DNA of 13,308 nucleotides from JBOGWP01 sp050693875 (lineage in GTDB: Bacteria > Actinomycetota > CADDZG01 > JAHWKV01 > JBOGWP01). The number at the start of each line of letters is the position of its first letter. Position 1 is the stretch's first letter. The notes under the pieces are model-generated. The model saw only the letters and a list, made by a program, of their open reading frames with translations. It was not told the DNA's origin and made no database searches. The translations under genes were made by a program, and so were the position numbers. The DNA lies in contig JBOGWP010000073.1 of NCBI GenBank assembly GCA_050693875.1, forward strand, positions 1-13,308, given 5' to 3'. Positions 1 to 7,700 of this stretch are shown here, one piece after another.

Positions 1-1
1 A

Positions 2-118
2 TCGAAGATCCGCCTCATCAACCACCGGGGCTACGGGCATCACTCCGCCGCCGCGATCATCTCGATGATCTACCTGTGCTGCGGCGGGATTACCGTGAAG
101 TTACCCACACGAACGTGA
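2..118 (+). mobile_element. ISL3-type transposase, C-terminal end (5' part outside the window)
   Basis: The open frame entering from the left edge encodes 38 residues before TGA. They include KIRLINHRGYGHHSA and a short hydrophobic stretch ending in LCCGG and LPTRT. This KxRLIxxRGYGxHSAxA...GG...LP pattern is what I know from the extreme C-terminus of ISL3-family DDE transposases, just after the last catalytic glutamate region. The rest of the gene, including the DDE residues, lies upstream of the window, so I cannot tell whether the element is intact. I could not identify a terminal inverted repeat in the 168 bp that follow. Family assignment rests on pattern memory only. Confidence 0.7.
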
Positions 119-261
119 GGAGGACCGTACTTTGCGGCACGCCCGAGCGACCGCTTCCAGGGAGGGAAGATCGAAGGCAATCGCAAGGCACGCGCGCGTC
201 GAGGAGGTTCTTTGCCCGCGGCACGACGATCCGGATTTGTCGATCGATACTCGGGGCAGGT

Positions 262-279
262 CCGGCGCGGCCGCGCCGG
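262..279. terminator. 18-bp perfect palindrome between convergent genes, possible terminator
   Basis: CCGGCGCGGCCGCGCCGG is a perfect 18-bp palindrome. It can fold into a 7-bp GC stem with a GGCC loop on either strand. It lies 8 bp downstream of the HNH gene stop and 143 bp downstream of the transposase stop, between two convergent genes, where a bidirectional terminator would be expected. There is no U-tract, so intrinsic termination is uncertain. The rest of the 119-286 gap shows no gene that I recognise. Confidence 0.35.
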
Positions 280-286
280 TGAGGGC

Positions 287-844
287 CTACGAGGCCGAGT
301 GCTGCACCGTCCCGTCGAGGTCCGGCAGGAATCCGTCGAGCTCGGCAGACTGCGGGCGGCCGAGATACTGCTCCCACGTCGGGTGCAGCTTGCCGACCGC
401 GACGAGGAGCAGGAGATTGTCCTTCGGCGCCCGCGGCGAGTGTCGCAGCTTCAGTCCCACCTCCGCCGGGAGCCGGTTCTCCTTCCGCGCGTTGCAGCGC
501 CGGCACGACGCCACGACGTTCTCCCAGATGTGGCCCCCGCCGCGAGATCGAGGCGTGACGTGGTCGACGTTCTCGGCGGGGCGGCCGCAGTACTGGCACT
601 CGAACGAGTCGCGGATGAAGACCGCTCGACGCGACAGCGTGGCCCGGGCGCGATAGGGCACCTTGACGAAGTAGTTGAGGCGCACGACCGACGGAACCGG
701 GATGGAGAGCCGCTCGGAGTGGAAGGCCTCGCCGTCGGCCTCGATGATCTCAGCCTTCGATTTGAGGACGAGGACGACCGCCCGTCGAGCCGCGACGACG
801 CAGAGCGGCTCGAAGGTCGCGTTCAGGACGAGCGATCTCCCCAA
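287..844 (-). CDS. HNH endonuclease family protein
   Basis: This 185-residue protein has a zinc-supported HNH nuclease core. C83xxC86 and C114xxC117 form the probable zinc ribbon; D94-H95 with N109 and N118 supply the HNH catalytic and structural residues (CQYCG, VDHVTPRSRGG, WENVVASC, CNARK). The N-terminal half (about 1-75, beginning GRSLVLNATFEPLCVV) is a conserved extension that I know from a widespread group of actinobacterial and Chloroflexi HNH proteins about 160-190 residues long. The biological substrate of that group is unknown; the fold predicts a DNA nickase or endonuclease. The start is TTG at 842-844, chosen because AAGGAG stands 7 nt upstream and GRSLVLNAT is the usual family beginning. 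A TATACT -10 box lies 31 bp before the start. It is transcribed separately from the NDP-sugar gene behind it, convergent to the ISL3 fragment, and is probably monocistronic. Confidence 0.88.
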   Translation of the reverse strand: MGRSLVLNATFEPLCVVAARRAVVLVLKSKAEIIEADGEAFHSERLSIPVPSVVRLNYFVKVPYRARATLSRRAVFIRDSFECQYCGRPAENVDHVTPRSRGGGHIWENVVASCRRCNARKENRLPAEVGLKLRHSPRAPKDNLLLLVAVGKLHPTWEQYLGRPQSAELDGFLPDLDGTVQHSAS

Positions 845-874
845 GCACCCACTCCTTACGACAGGGCCTGAAAA

Positions 875-880
875 AGTATA
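875..880 (-). promoter_or_regulatory. Probable -10 box of the HNH gene
   Basis: On the minus strand the hexamer reads TATACT, one mismatch from the sigma-70 consensus. It would place the start of transcription near 868 and leave a leader of about 24 nt carrying the AAGGAG ribosome site. No good -35 hexamer is visible at 16-18 bp, where the sequence is GC-rich. Confidence 0.5.
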
Positions 881-884
881 CGGG

Positions 885-903
885 GACGGCCCCCCAAGCC
901 GTC
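885..903 (-). terminator. Short stem-loop after the NDP-sugar synthase gene
   Basis: GACGGC and GCCGTC form a 6-bp stem with a 7-nt loop, 38 bp beyond the stop codon of the NDP-sugar synthase gene and just upstream of the HNH promoter. There is no U-tract, so it is at best a weak or factor-assisted terminator. Confidence 0.3.
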
Positions 904-940
904 GGCGGGCGTCGGGCGCGGACCCGGGGGAGCTTCGGCG

Positions 941-2278
941 CTACAGGTACCGCAGCACGTCGGCGGCATCCCGGAGCTCGGCGCCGGGCGGAACCGACGC
1001 GGCTGCGGGCACCTTGAGGCGCGGATAGACGCTGACCCGGCCCTTCAGGCGGACGCCCGGCTGGATCACCACCTCGTCGCCGACCCCGACGTGCTCTCCA
1101 AGGATCGTCGGATGGCGACGGCTTGACTGGACCTCCACCATCGAGCCGAGATACGAGTCGGTGATCGTCGAGTGCGCGCCCACCATCACGCCGTCGCGAA
1201 TGGCGCTCCGGCGAATCTCGACGCCCTCGCCGAGATCGACGCCGTCGTCGACGTTGCAGTCCTCGAGCTTCGAGCCGGGGCCGACCTCGACGTACTTCCC
1301 CAGCCGCACGTTGGGGCCGATCTCCACCATCCCCTTTTCGAGCTTCTCCTCCAGGGTCAGGCCACTGGTCTCATCGTGGTAGCGCAAGGTCTCGGGGTGG
1401 ATCCACACGTTCCGTCCCGCGTCGAACGGGTTGCCCATCAGCGGCGTAAGCGACCGAAAGTGCCCACGAAGCATCGAGACCATCGTGTCGAGGTAGTCGA
1501 CGACGCTGCCGAGGTCGCCGGCGCGATTGGCCGGGTGCGCATACACCCGCATCCCGTGGGACACCCCCCACGGCAGCAAGTCGATGCCGAAGTCGAGCCG
1601 GCGCTGCCGCATCCGGTCGACCTCCGGATCGCGCCCGAGCTTGCGGACCGCGAGCGAGTCCACGAGGTACATCCCCGCGTTGGTCCACAACGGGAGGCGA
1701 TGGAAGTCCTCCTCGGTGGGCGTCGGGAAGTGCTGCCGGAGCTTGTCGAGGGTCGGCTTCTCGACGAACTCTCTCACGAGGCTGGAGGGGTCGGCGAGCA
1801 TCACGCCGTACTTGCCGGCGACCTCGGTCGGTCCGCGCGTCATCGCGGCAACCGTCACGGTCGCCTCGCGAGCCTGGTGCTGGTCGAACATCTCCTGCAG
1901 CGAGAAGTCGTACAGCGAGTCGGTGGGGAAGACGAGCGCCGGCGCGTGGATGTCCCAGTGGTCGAGCATACGAAGGGTCGCATCCGCGCTCCCGGTGTTG
2001 ACCGCATCGAAGCGAACGCGCGAGTACCGGATGTTCACGCCGAAGGAATCGCCGAACCCGACGAGAGTCTTCGTCTGGTAGCGGTTCTCCTTGCCGTGGG
2101 CGATCACGAAGAACTGCCGGATCCCCTGAAGGCGCAGGCTCTCGATGAGCCACTGGATCAGCCGCTTGCCACAGAAGCTCATGGCCGCTTTGGAACGGAG
2201 GTAGCCGGGCGCCTTCACCGTGATCGGGCGCGCCCGCTCCCCACGGCCGCCGACAAGCGCTATCCCGACGACATCCAC
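941..2278 (-). CDS. NDP-sugar synthase (sugar-phosphate nucleotidyltransferase with beta-helix tail)
   Basis: This 445-residue protein should join a nucleotide to a sugar 1-phosphate. The N-terminus has the nucleotidyltransferase signature LVGGRGERARPIT followed by K22 (pattern GGxGxRxxPxT...K). An NTP-transferase domain fills about residues 1-290, including the FPTDS stretch in the sugar-nucleotide site. From about 330 onward come hexapeptide-like repeats (for example GPNVRLGKYVEVGPGSKLED and ILGEHVGVGDEVVIQPGV), the left-handed beta-helix typical of GlmU, ManC-like and glucose-1-phosphate transferases. The exact sugar and nucleotide cannot be read from the sequence. The GTG start at 2278 is chosen because GAGGGGG stands just upstream and the GGxGxR loop then begins at residue 10; longer in-frame extensions run into unrelated sequence and the MerR gene. 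It follows the MerR gene on the same strand after 98 bp, so co-transcription is possible. Confidence 0.85.
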   Translation of the reverse strand: MDVVGIALVGGRGERARPITVKAPGYLRSKAAMSFCGKRLIQWLIESLRLQGIRQFFVIAHGKENRYQTKTLVGFGDSFGVNIRYSRVRFDAVNTGSADATLRMLDHWDIHAPALVFPTDSLYDFSLQEMFDQHQAREATVTVAAMTRGPTEVAGKYGVMLADPSSLVREFVEKPTLDKLRQHFPTPTEEDFHRLPLWTNAGMYLVDSLAVRKLGRDPEVDRMRQRRLDFGIDLLPWGVSHGMRVYAHPANRAGDLGSVVDYLDTMVSMLRGHFRSLTPLMGNPFDAGRNVWIHPETLRYHDETSGLTLEEKLEKGMVEIGPNVRLGKYVEVGPGSKLEDCNVDDGVDLGEGVEIRRSAIRDGVMVGAHSTITDSYLGSMVEVQSSRRHPTILGEHVGVGDEVVIQPGVRLKGRVSVYPRLKVPAAASVPPGAELRDAADVLRYL

Positions 2279-2376
2279 GGCCCCCTCTTCATACCATCTC
2301 CGCGGCCGGGCCGACCGGCGCGCGAAGAGACACACACGAGCCTGTGGCAGGCCCTGCCGGCCGGAGAAGCCCGGTG

Positions 2377-2853
2377 TCAGCGGGCGGCGGCGTCGGCTGC
2401 GGCTGCCGTCAACTGGTGGATGAAGTCCCGGCGCTCCCGATGGAACTCTGCCACTCCCCGGTCGAGGCTCCGGCTGATCTCGTCGATCGCCACGAAGAAG
2501 GCCATCTGGCCCTGGCGAAGAAGGTCGACGAGCTCGGCTTGCGACCCGATCCGGTAGATGCTCCTTCCATCGGAGACGAGCCTGACCTCGGCGAGGTGCT
2601 GGTCGAGGTTGCCCTTCTCGCGGAGCTCCTTGAAGCCGCGTCGGAGCTTCTGAAGGGACATCCCTTGATCGAGGAGCGACTTGACGACCCTCAGCGCCAC
2701 GAGGTCGCGAAAGGAGTAGAGCCGGCGAACGCCGGGGCGGCCCCCCGTCCCCTGGATGCCCGGCCTGAGGAGTCCGATCTGGTCCCAATACCTGAGTTGA
2801 TGCCGCGTGCACGCGGTGAGTCTCGATGCTGCTTCGACGTTGAACCCGTCCAC
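2377..2853 (-). CDS. MerR-family transcriptional regulator
   Basis: This 158-residue protein begins with a MerR winged helix-turn-helix: FNVEAASRLTACTRHQLRYWDQIGLL (residues 4-29) matches the MerR recognition helix pattern, followed by the wing RRLYSFRDLVALRVVKSLL and the coiled dimerisation helix. The C-terminal part (about 85-158, with SDGRSIYRIGSQAELVDLLRQGQMAFF) has no cysteine cluster for metal sensing and no obvious ligand domain; I recognise it only as a conserved tail of uncharacterised actinobacterial MerR proteins. The GTG start at 2853 has AAAGGGG as a ribosome site 4 nt upstream; the upstream ATG at 2866 is in another frame. The ribosome site is one arm of an inverted repeat (2858-2891), suggesting control of its own expression. 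The NDP-sugar synthase gene directly downstream is a plausible target, which is inference. Confidence 0.87.
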   Translation of the reverse strand: MDGFNVEAASRLTACTRHQLRYWDQIGLLRPGIQGTGGRPGVRRLYSFRDLVALRVVKSLLDQGMSLQKLRRGFKELREKGNLDQHLAEVRLVSDGRSIYRIGSQAELVDLLRQGQMAFFVAIDEISRSLDRGVAEFHRERRDFIHQLTAAAADAAAR

Positions 2854-2857
2854 AAAA

Positions 2858-2891
2858 CCCCTTTCATGGCGCGCGAAGACTAGCAAAGGGG
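2858..2891 (-). promoter_or_regulatory. Inverted repeat covering the ribosome site of the MerR gene
   Basis: CCCCTTT (2858-2864, plus-strand reading) and AAAGGGG (2885-2891) are perfect 7-bp arms 20 bp apart. In the MerR transcript the arm next to the GTG start is the ribosome site AAAGGGG itself, so folding would hide it. The spacing and symmetry would also suit a MerR-type operator. Which of the two applies cannot be decided here. Confidence 0.4.
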
Positions 2892-2974
2892 AAGTGCGGT
2901 TTTGCGAAGACCTCAAGGCTTTCTAGCAGGTAGCTGAGCCCACGCGCAAGATGGTTTGGCCGATTTCACATGCG

Positions 2975-2991
2975 CCGGGAAGATTTCCCGG
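2975..2991 (-). terminator. Stem-loop after the DUF3040 gene
   Basis: CCGGGAA, GAT, TTCCCGG form a perfect 7-bp stem with a 3-nt loop, 12 bp downstream of the DUF3040 stop codon and about 85 bp upstream of the MerR gene leader. No U-tract follows, as is common in high-GC actinobacteria. Confidence 0.5.
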
Positions 2992-3003
2992 GAGGCCGGG
3001 AAG

Positions 3004-3375
3004 TCAGGAGTCGTCGCGCTTTCGCAAACCGCGAATTCGCCGCTGGATCTGAGCCGCGAGCTGCCCGACCCTGCCGTCCTCCCGGAAGAGCTTCAGCCGG
3101 TCGGCGCCACTTCGGCGGGCGTTGTGGTAGGCGACGAACGACCCGGAGAGCATCAAGAGGAAGGCGGCCACCCCGACCAGGACGATGGGGTGGAGGAAGA
3201 ACGCCACCAGGACCACGAACCCGAGGACGAACAGGGCGAGCCCCCGCCGGACGTTCCGAGCCGCACGGACATGGAGGCTGGCCCCGGCGACCCCGCGTGC
3301 GAACTTGGGATCGTGCTCGTAGAGCTGCCTCTCGATCTCCTGAAGTATCTGCTGCTCGTGGTCTGAAAGCGGCAT
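3004..3375 (-). CDS. DUF3040 membrane protein
   Basis: This 123-residue protein starts MPLSDHEQQILQEIERQLY, the signature of DUF3040, a family found almost only in Actinomycetota. Residues 3-25 form the conserved soluble segment ending in DPKF. Two adjacent hydrophobic helices follow (about 45-61 and 63-83), and the C-terminus is basic (RRIRGLRKRDDS), so both ends probably face the cytoplasm. The function of the family is unknown. GGAGGAG stands 4 nt before the ATG at 3375, and a TATAAT box precedes it. In other actinobacteria DUF3040 genes often sit near dinB and mraZ; here it follows dinB on the same strand but is separated from it by a stem-loop and its own promoter. Confidence 0.88.
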   Translation of the reverse strand: MPLSDHEQQILQEIERQLYEHDPKFARGVAGASLHVRAARNVRRGLALFVLGFVVLVAFFLHPIVLVGVAAFLLMLSGSFVAYHNARRSGADRLKLFREDGRVGQLAAQIQRRIRGLRKRDDS

Positions 3376-3397
3376 CTCGCTCCTCCAGGGGACGTCG

Positions 3398-3403
3398 ATT
3401 ATA
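3398..3403 (-). promoter_or_regulatory. -10 box of the DUF3040 gene
   Basis: The minus strand reads TATAAT, a perfect sigma-70 -10 hexamer, 22 bp upstream of the ATG, with GGAGGAG between. The predicted start of transcription is near 3391. The -35 region at 17 bp (GAGAAC) is poor. Confidence 0.6.
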
Positions 3404-3434
3404 AGGCGCCTTGGGACCTCGTTCTCCTAGCCCA

Positions 3435-3452
3435 GCCCCACTCTTGTGGGGC
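3435..3452 (-). terminator. Stem-loop after dinB
   Basis: GCCCCAC and GTGGGGC form a perfect 7-bp stem with a 4-nt loop, about 34-51 bp downstream of the dinB stop. It separates the DNA polymerase operon from the DUF3040 promoter at 3398. There is no U-tract. Confidence 0.5.
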
Positions 3453-3485
3453 CCCTTCCCGAACGGACCCCATGGGCCGAGGCCG

Positions 3486-4724
3486 TCAGTCGTCGATGAG
3501 CGACGCAAAACCGACGGCGCCGTCGCCGAAGCGCAGCCGGATGCGGTCGATGGCGCGTTCGGCATCCGGCCAGCGGGGGTGGCGCAGGAAGGTCAGCTGC
3601 TCCGATGCCGGCCATTCGCGCAGGTGCGTGATCGAGATGCCTAACAGACGGATGCGGATCCGCCCGGGCGGCTCCTTCCGCATCACCTTGAGCAGCAGCT
3701 TCGATGCGCCGGCGTATATGGCTGGTGCGTCGTCGACCTCGTGCGGGAGCGTGACCGCGCGGGTGAGGGTTTGGAAGTTGGCGAAGCGGACCTTGAGCGT
3801 GACGGTTTGTCCACTAATACCCTGCGCCCGCAGGCGCGAGGCCAAGCGGTCGGCGAGCTTGAGCACGGCATGGCGAATCTGGATCTCCTCGACCAGGTCG
3901 TGCTCGTAGGTCTCCTCGGCTCCCATCGACTTTCGCTGACCATCGGGAACCACGGGACGTTCATCGCGGCCGGACGCGAGGCGCGCGATGGTGGCACCGA
4001 GCGGCTTCACCGCCGCCTCGAGCGTCTGCGGCGGGATCCGAGCCACGTCGCCGATCGTCTTGAGCCCGAGCCGCTCGAGCACCGCTGCGGTCTGCTCCCC
4101 TACCCCCCACAGCGCTCCCACGGGCAGCGGGGCGAGAAACTCGGTGATCTCACCGGGACGGACCACCACGATGCCGTCGGGCTTGGCCTGTCTCGACGCA
4201 AGCTTTGCCAGCAGCTTGTTCGGCGCCACGCCGACGGAGACGGCCAGCCCCGTCTCACGCCGGACGCGATCGCGGAGGGCCTCGGCCAGCGTCGGAGGGT
4301 CGGCCCACAACCGTCGCGCCCGGGCCACGTCGAGAAACGCTTCGTCGAGCGAGAGCGGCTCGACCACCGGGGAGAACGACCCGAAGACTTCGCGCACCTG
4401 CCGAGAGTACGCGCCGTACACGTCGAAGTCCGGTGGGAGGAAGATCCCACCCGGACACAGCCGTCGAGCCCGCGAGGTCGGCATACCCGAGGCGACCCCG
4501 TAGCGGCGCGCCTCGTACGAAGCGGAGGTGACCACCCCCCGGTTGGAGGTCCCCCCCACCATCACCGGCTTGCCGGCAAGCCCGGGGTCCCTAAGCACCT
4601 CGACCGAGGCATAGAAGGCGTCGAGGTCGGCGTGCAGGATCGGCGTGTCCCATCGCTCGTCGCGCCGCACCGATCGGTGCGGCGCCGCGCGCACTCCAGG
4701 CCGAGAAGCCGGTGCCCGGCTCAC
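3486..4724 (-). CDS. dinB: DNA polymerase IV (Y-family translesion polymerase DinB)
   Basis: This 412-residue protein copies damaged templates without proofreading. Visible motifs are HADLDAFYASVE with metal ligands D33 (and D35) and probable steric gate Y38; YEARRYGVASGM (70-81) in the fingers; and SLDEAFLDV with catalytic D127 and E128. HhH-type DNA contacts (LPVGALWGVGEQTAAVLERLG, KTIGDVARI) and the little finger domain complete the fold. QLTFL at 376-380 sits where DinB proteins bind the sliding clamp. All catalytic residues are present, so this is an active Y-family enzyme and not an ImuB-type inactive homologue. The GTG start at 4724 overlaps the dnaE stop as GTGA, which points to translational coupling; longer in-frame starts lie inside dnaE. 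About 27 residues precede the catalytic motif. It is the last gene of the SOS-box operon starting near 8395. Confidence 0.93.
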   Translation of the reverse strand: MSRAPASRPGVRAAPHRSVRRDERWDTPILHADLDAFYASVEVLRDPGLAGKPVMVGGTSNRGVVTSASYEARRYGVASGMPTSRARRLCPGGIFLPPDFDVYGAYSRQVREVFGSFSPVVEPLSLDEAFLDVARARRLWADPPTLAEALRDRVRRETGLAVSVGVAPNKLLAKLASRQAKPDGIVVVRPGEITEFLAPLPVGALWGVGEQTAAVLERLGLKTIGDVARIPPQTLEAAVKPLGATIARLASGRDERPVVPDGQRKSMGAEETYEHDLVEEIQIRHAVLKLADRLASRLRAQGISGQTVTLKVRFANFQTLTRAVTLPHEVDDAPAIYAGASKLLLKVMRKEPPGRIRIRLLGISITHLREWPASEQLTFLRHPRWPDAERAIDRIRLRFGDGAVGFASLIDD

Positions 4725-7700
4725 CGGCCCGCCGACCCAGGGCTGGCATGCCACAGCTTCCGTCCGCTCACCGCCCGCAGGTCGAGCACCTCCTCCCCGA
4801 GGACCGACACCCCCCGCGCTCCTGTCCGGCGCACCGTGCCGCGCACCGCAAGGATCCACCCGTCGAACACCCTCCGGGCGTATTTCGCCTGCGCCTCCTC
4901 GAAGAAGGTGATGTCGGCCTGCCCGGTCCCGTCCTCGAGGGTGAGGAACAGCACTCGCCGCCCCGACCGCACGGGCGGCGTCTGGGTGGCCACCTTGACC
5001 CCGGCGACCACCACCCCCGCCCCTCCCCGGAGCGTCCGGAGCTTGGCCGCCGGCGTCCAGCCCAGCCCCCGGAGCTGCTCCTCATAGAAGGAGAGGACAT
5101 GGCTGGAGGCGTCGAGGCCGAGCACCTCGAGCTCTGCGGACACCCGCTCGGACGCGGTGTAGTCGGCGATGCCGGGAAGGCGAGCCTGCCGCGCACTCGC
5201 CGCGAGGTCGCCCGCGAGATCGAAGGAGAGCTGCTCGGAACGCTCGGTCTCCCGCCGGCCCCAGTGCTGCTCGACGAGCCAGAACAGCTCCCGCCGCGAC
5301 CTCGCGCCCTTCACCGAGTCGAAGGCCCCGCAGTGGACCAGCGCCTCGGTCACGTTGCGGTCGACCTCGGCCCGGCGGCAGAACTCCTCGAAGCTCCGCC
5401 ACGGGCGCCCGGCGAGGATCGAGTCGATCTCCGCCAGGGAGATCCCCTTCACGTCCCGCAGCGCCAGGCGGATCCCGAGCACGACGCCGCCGTCCGGACA
5501 CGGCACACCATCCGGATCGTCCACCGGCTCGACCCGGTAGTCGCCCCACGAGCGGTTCACGTCCACGGGCAGGATCGGGACCCGGTGGGCACGGGCATCG
5601 GCAAGGATCGCCCTGCGCGGGTACATCCCGGGGTCGTGGGTGAGCAGCCCGCTGTACAGCTCGGCGGGGTGGTGGGCCTTGAGCCAGGCGGACTGATAGG
5701 TGGGGACTGCGAAGGCGGCGGCATGCGCCTTGCAGAACCCGAACGAGGCGAACTGGAGCACGCCGGACCAGATCTGCTCTGCGACCTCGCGCCGCCACCC
5801 CCGGGCGACGGCACGGTCGACCACCGAATCCCTGAGCGCCTGCTGCTCCGGAGGCAGAGCCTGCGGCTTCGTAGGCGCCGGGCTTCCGCTCATTCCGCCC
5901 GGCGGAATGGTCCCCGTGTTGTCGAGCCGACGGCGGATCTTGTCCGCCTCGGAGAGCCCGCATCCGGTCAGCGCCGCGATCACCCGCATCACCTGCTCGT
6001 GATAGACGATCACGCCGTTGGTCTCGCGCAGGATCGGAGCGAGCGAGGGATGCGGGTAGGTCACTGGCTGGAACCGGTGACGGCGCTCGAGGAACGGCCG
6101 GACCATGTCGGACTTCACGGGCCCGGGCCGGAACAGCGAGATGTCGATGATCAGATCCTCGAAGCGGTCCGGCTGGAACTTTCCGAGCAGCTCGCGCTGG
6201 CCCGGCGACTCGATCTGGAAGCAGCCGATGGTCCTCGAGTCGCGGATGAGCTCGAAGGTCGCCGGATCGTCACGCGGGATCGCATCGAGGTCGGGGCGGG
6301 TGCCATGGGCGCGCTCGATCTCGGAGAGCGCGTGGGTCATCGACGAGAGCATCCGCACCCCGAGCACGTCGAGCTTGGCCAGGCCGAGCGCCTCGACGTC
6401 GTCCTTGTCGAACTGGCTCATCACGAACCCCTCGAACGAGCGCTGCATCGGCATGAGGTCGGCGACGGACTCGTCGGAGAGCACCACCCCCGAAGGATGC
6501 ATGGCGAGGTGGCGCGGGAAGCCGTCGAGGCGCGAGGCCAGCTCGAAGAGAGTCTCGAGGCGCGAGCGGTCGAGGCGCAGCTCGGCGACCTCGGGGAGCG
6601 CCTCGAGCGCCTCCCCGATCCGGCCGGCGGAGACGTGCGGGAACGCCTTGGCGATGATGTCGATCTCGCTCTCGTGCAGCCCGAGCGCCTTGCCGACCTC
6701 GCGGAGCGCCGCCCGTGCCCGGAATGTCTCCATCATCGCCACCATCGCGGTGCGGCTCCCGTACGTGTCGAGGACGTAGCGGAGCACCTCCTCGCGCCGG
6801 GCCGACTCGACGTCGACGTCGATGTCGGGGATCTCGTGGCGGTAGACGTTCATGAATCGCTCGAAGGCGAGGTCGTGATGGACCGGGTCGACGTCCGAGA
6901 TCCCGAGTACGAAGGCGACCAGCGAGCCGGCGGCGCTGCCCCGGCAGGCGCAGCGGATCCCGAGACCGCGGCGGGCATGGTCGACGATGTCGGCGACGAG
7001 CAGGAAGTAGCCGCAGAACCCCTGCCGGCGGATCGCTCGCAACTCCATCTGGAGCCGGTCGGTGACCACACGTGTGGCCGATGGATACCGTCGACGAACC
7101 CCCTCCCAGCACCGCCTGGCGAGGATCTCCGTGGGTGACTCGCCCCGAGCCCGGTCGGGACCACCCCGCGAGGCCGGCAGGTCCGGGAAGTGGAACTCGC
7201 CCAACGGCAGCTGGTAGGAGCACTGCTCGGCGACCCATCGCGTGCCGCCGACGGCTTCCGGCGGATGCAGGGCCGCCATCTCGGCCGGGGACTTCAGCCA
7301 GAATTCGGCGTTCGCCCGGGGGGCGGTGCGGCGGTCGAGCGCGACGATCCGGCGGATGCAGTCGAGGACGTCGTGCAATGCGGCGTCCTCGCGCTCGACG
7401 TAATGGACGTTGTTCGTGGCGACGGTTCGGACCCCGAGGTCGGCGGCAAGGCCGGCCAGCCGCTGGTTGCGAAGATCGTCGCCCTCGAGCATGTGGTTCG
7501 ACACCTCGACGGCGAACCCGTCGGTCCCGAAGACGTCGAGCCACCGGCGTGCCGCCGCAGCCGCCTCGTCGACCCGTCCCAGCGAGGCCAGCCAGGGGAC
7601 CTCACCCCGCGCGCAGCCGGAGAGCGCGAGGAGCCCCTCGGAGCGGGCGGCGATCGCCTCGAACGAGGTGCGGGGACGCCGGCCGGGCGGAAGGGCCTGC

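Noticed and set aside
119..286. Search for a terminal inverted repeat of the ISL3 element after its stop codon
   Set aside because: No sequence could be matched with confidence without the other end of the element, which lies outside the window.
1172..2557. 461-codon plus-strand frame
   Set aside because: It is antisense to the NDP-sugar synthase, whose protein sequence matches a known family; the shadow frame has no family resemblance.
2279..2812. N-terminal extension of the NDP-sugar synthase frame beyond the GTG at 2278
   Set aside because: The extra 178 codons overlap the MerR gene in another frame and are Arg/Pro/Gly-rich. The nucleotide-binding loop begins right after the GTG, which also has a ribosome site.
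4725..4859. Longer N-terminus for dinB, inside the dnaE 3' end
   Set aside because: The GTG at 4724 overlaps the dnaE stop as GTGA, a standard coupling arrangement; the upstream extension has no DinB-like residues.
4712..7138. Very long open frame on the plus strand (about 800 codons)
   Set aside because: It lies antisense to the dnaE gene, which has full catalytic motifs. The frame encodes His/Arg/Glu/Pro-rich low-complexity sequence typical of GC-rich shadow frames and shows no recognisable domain.
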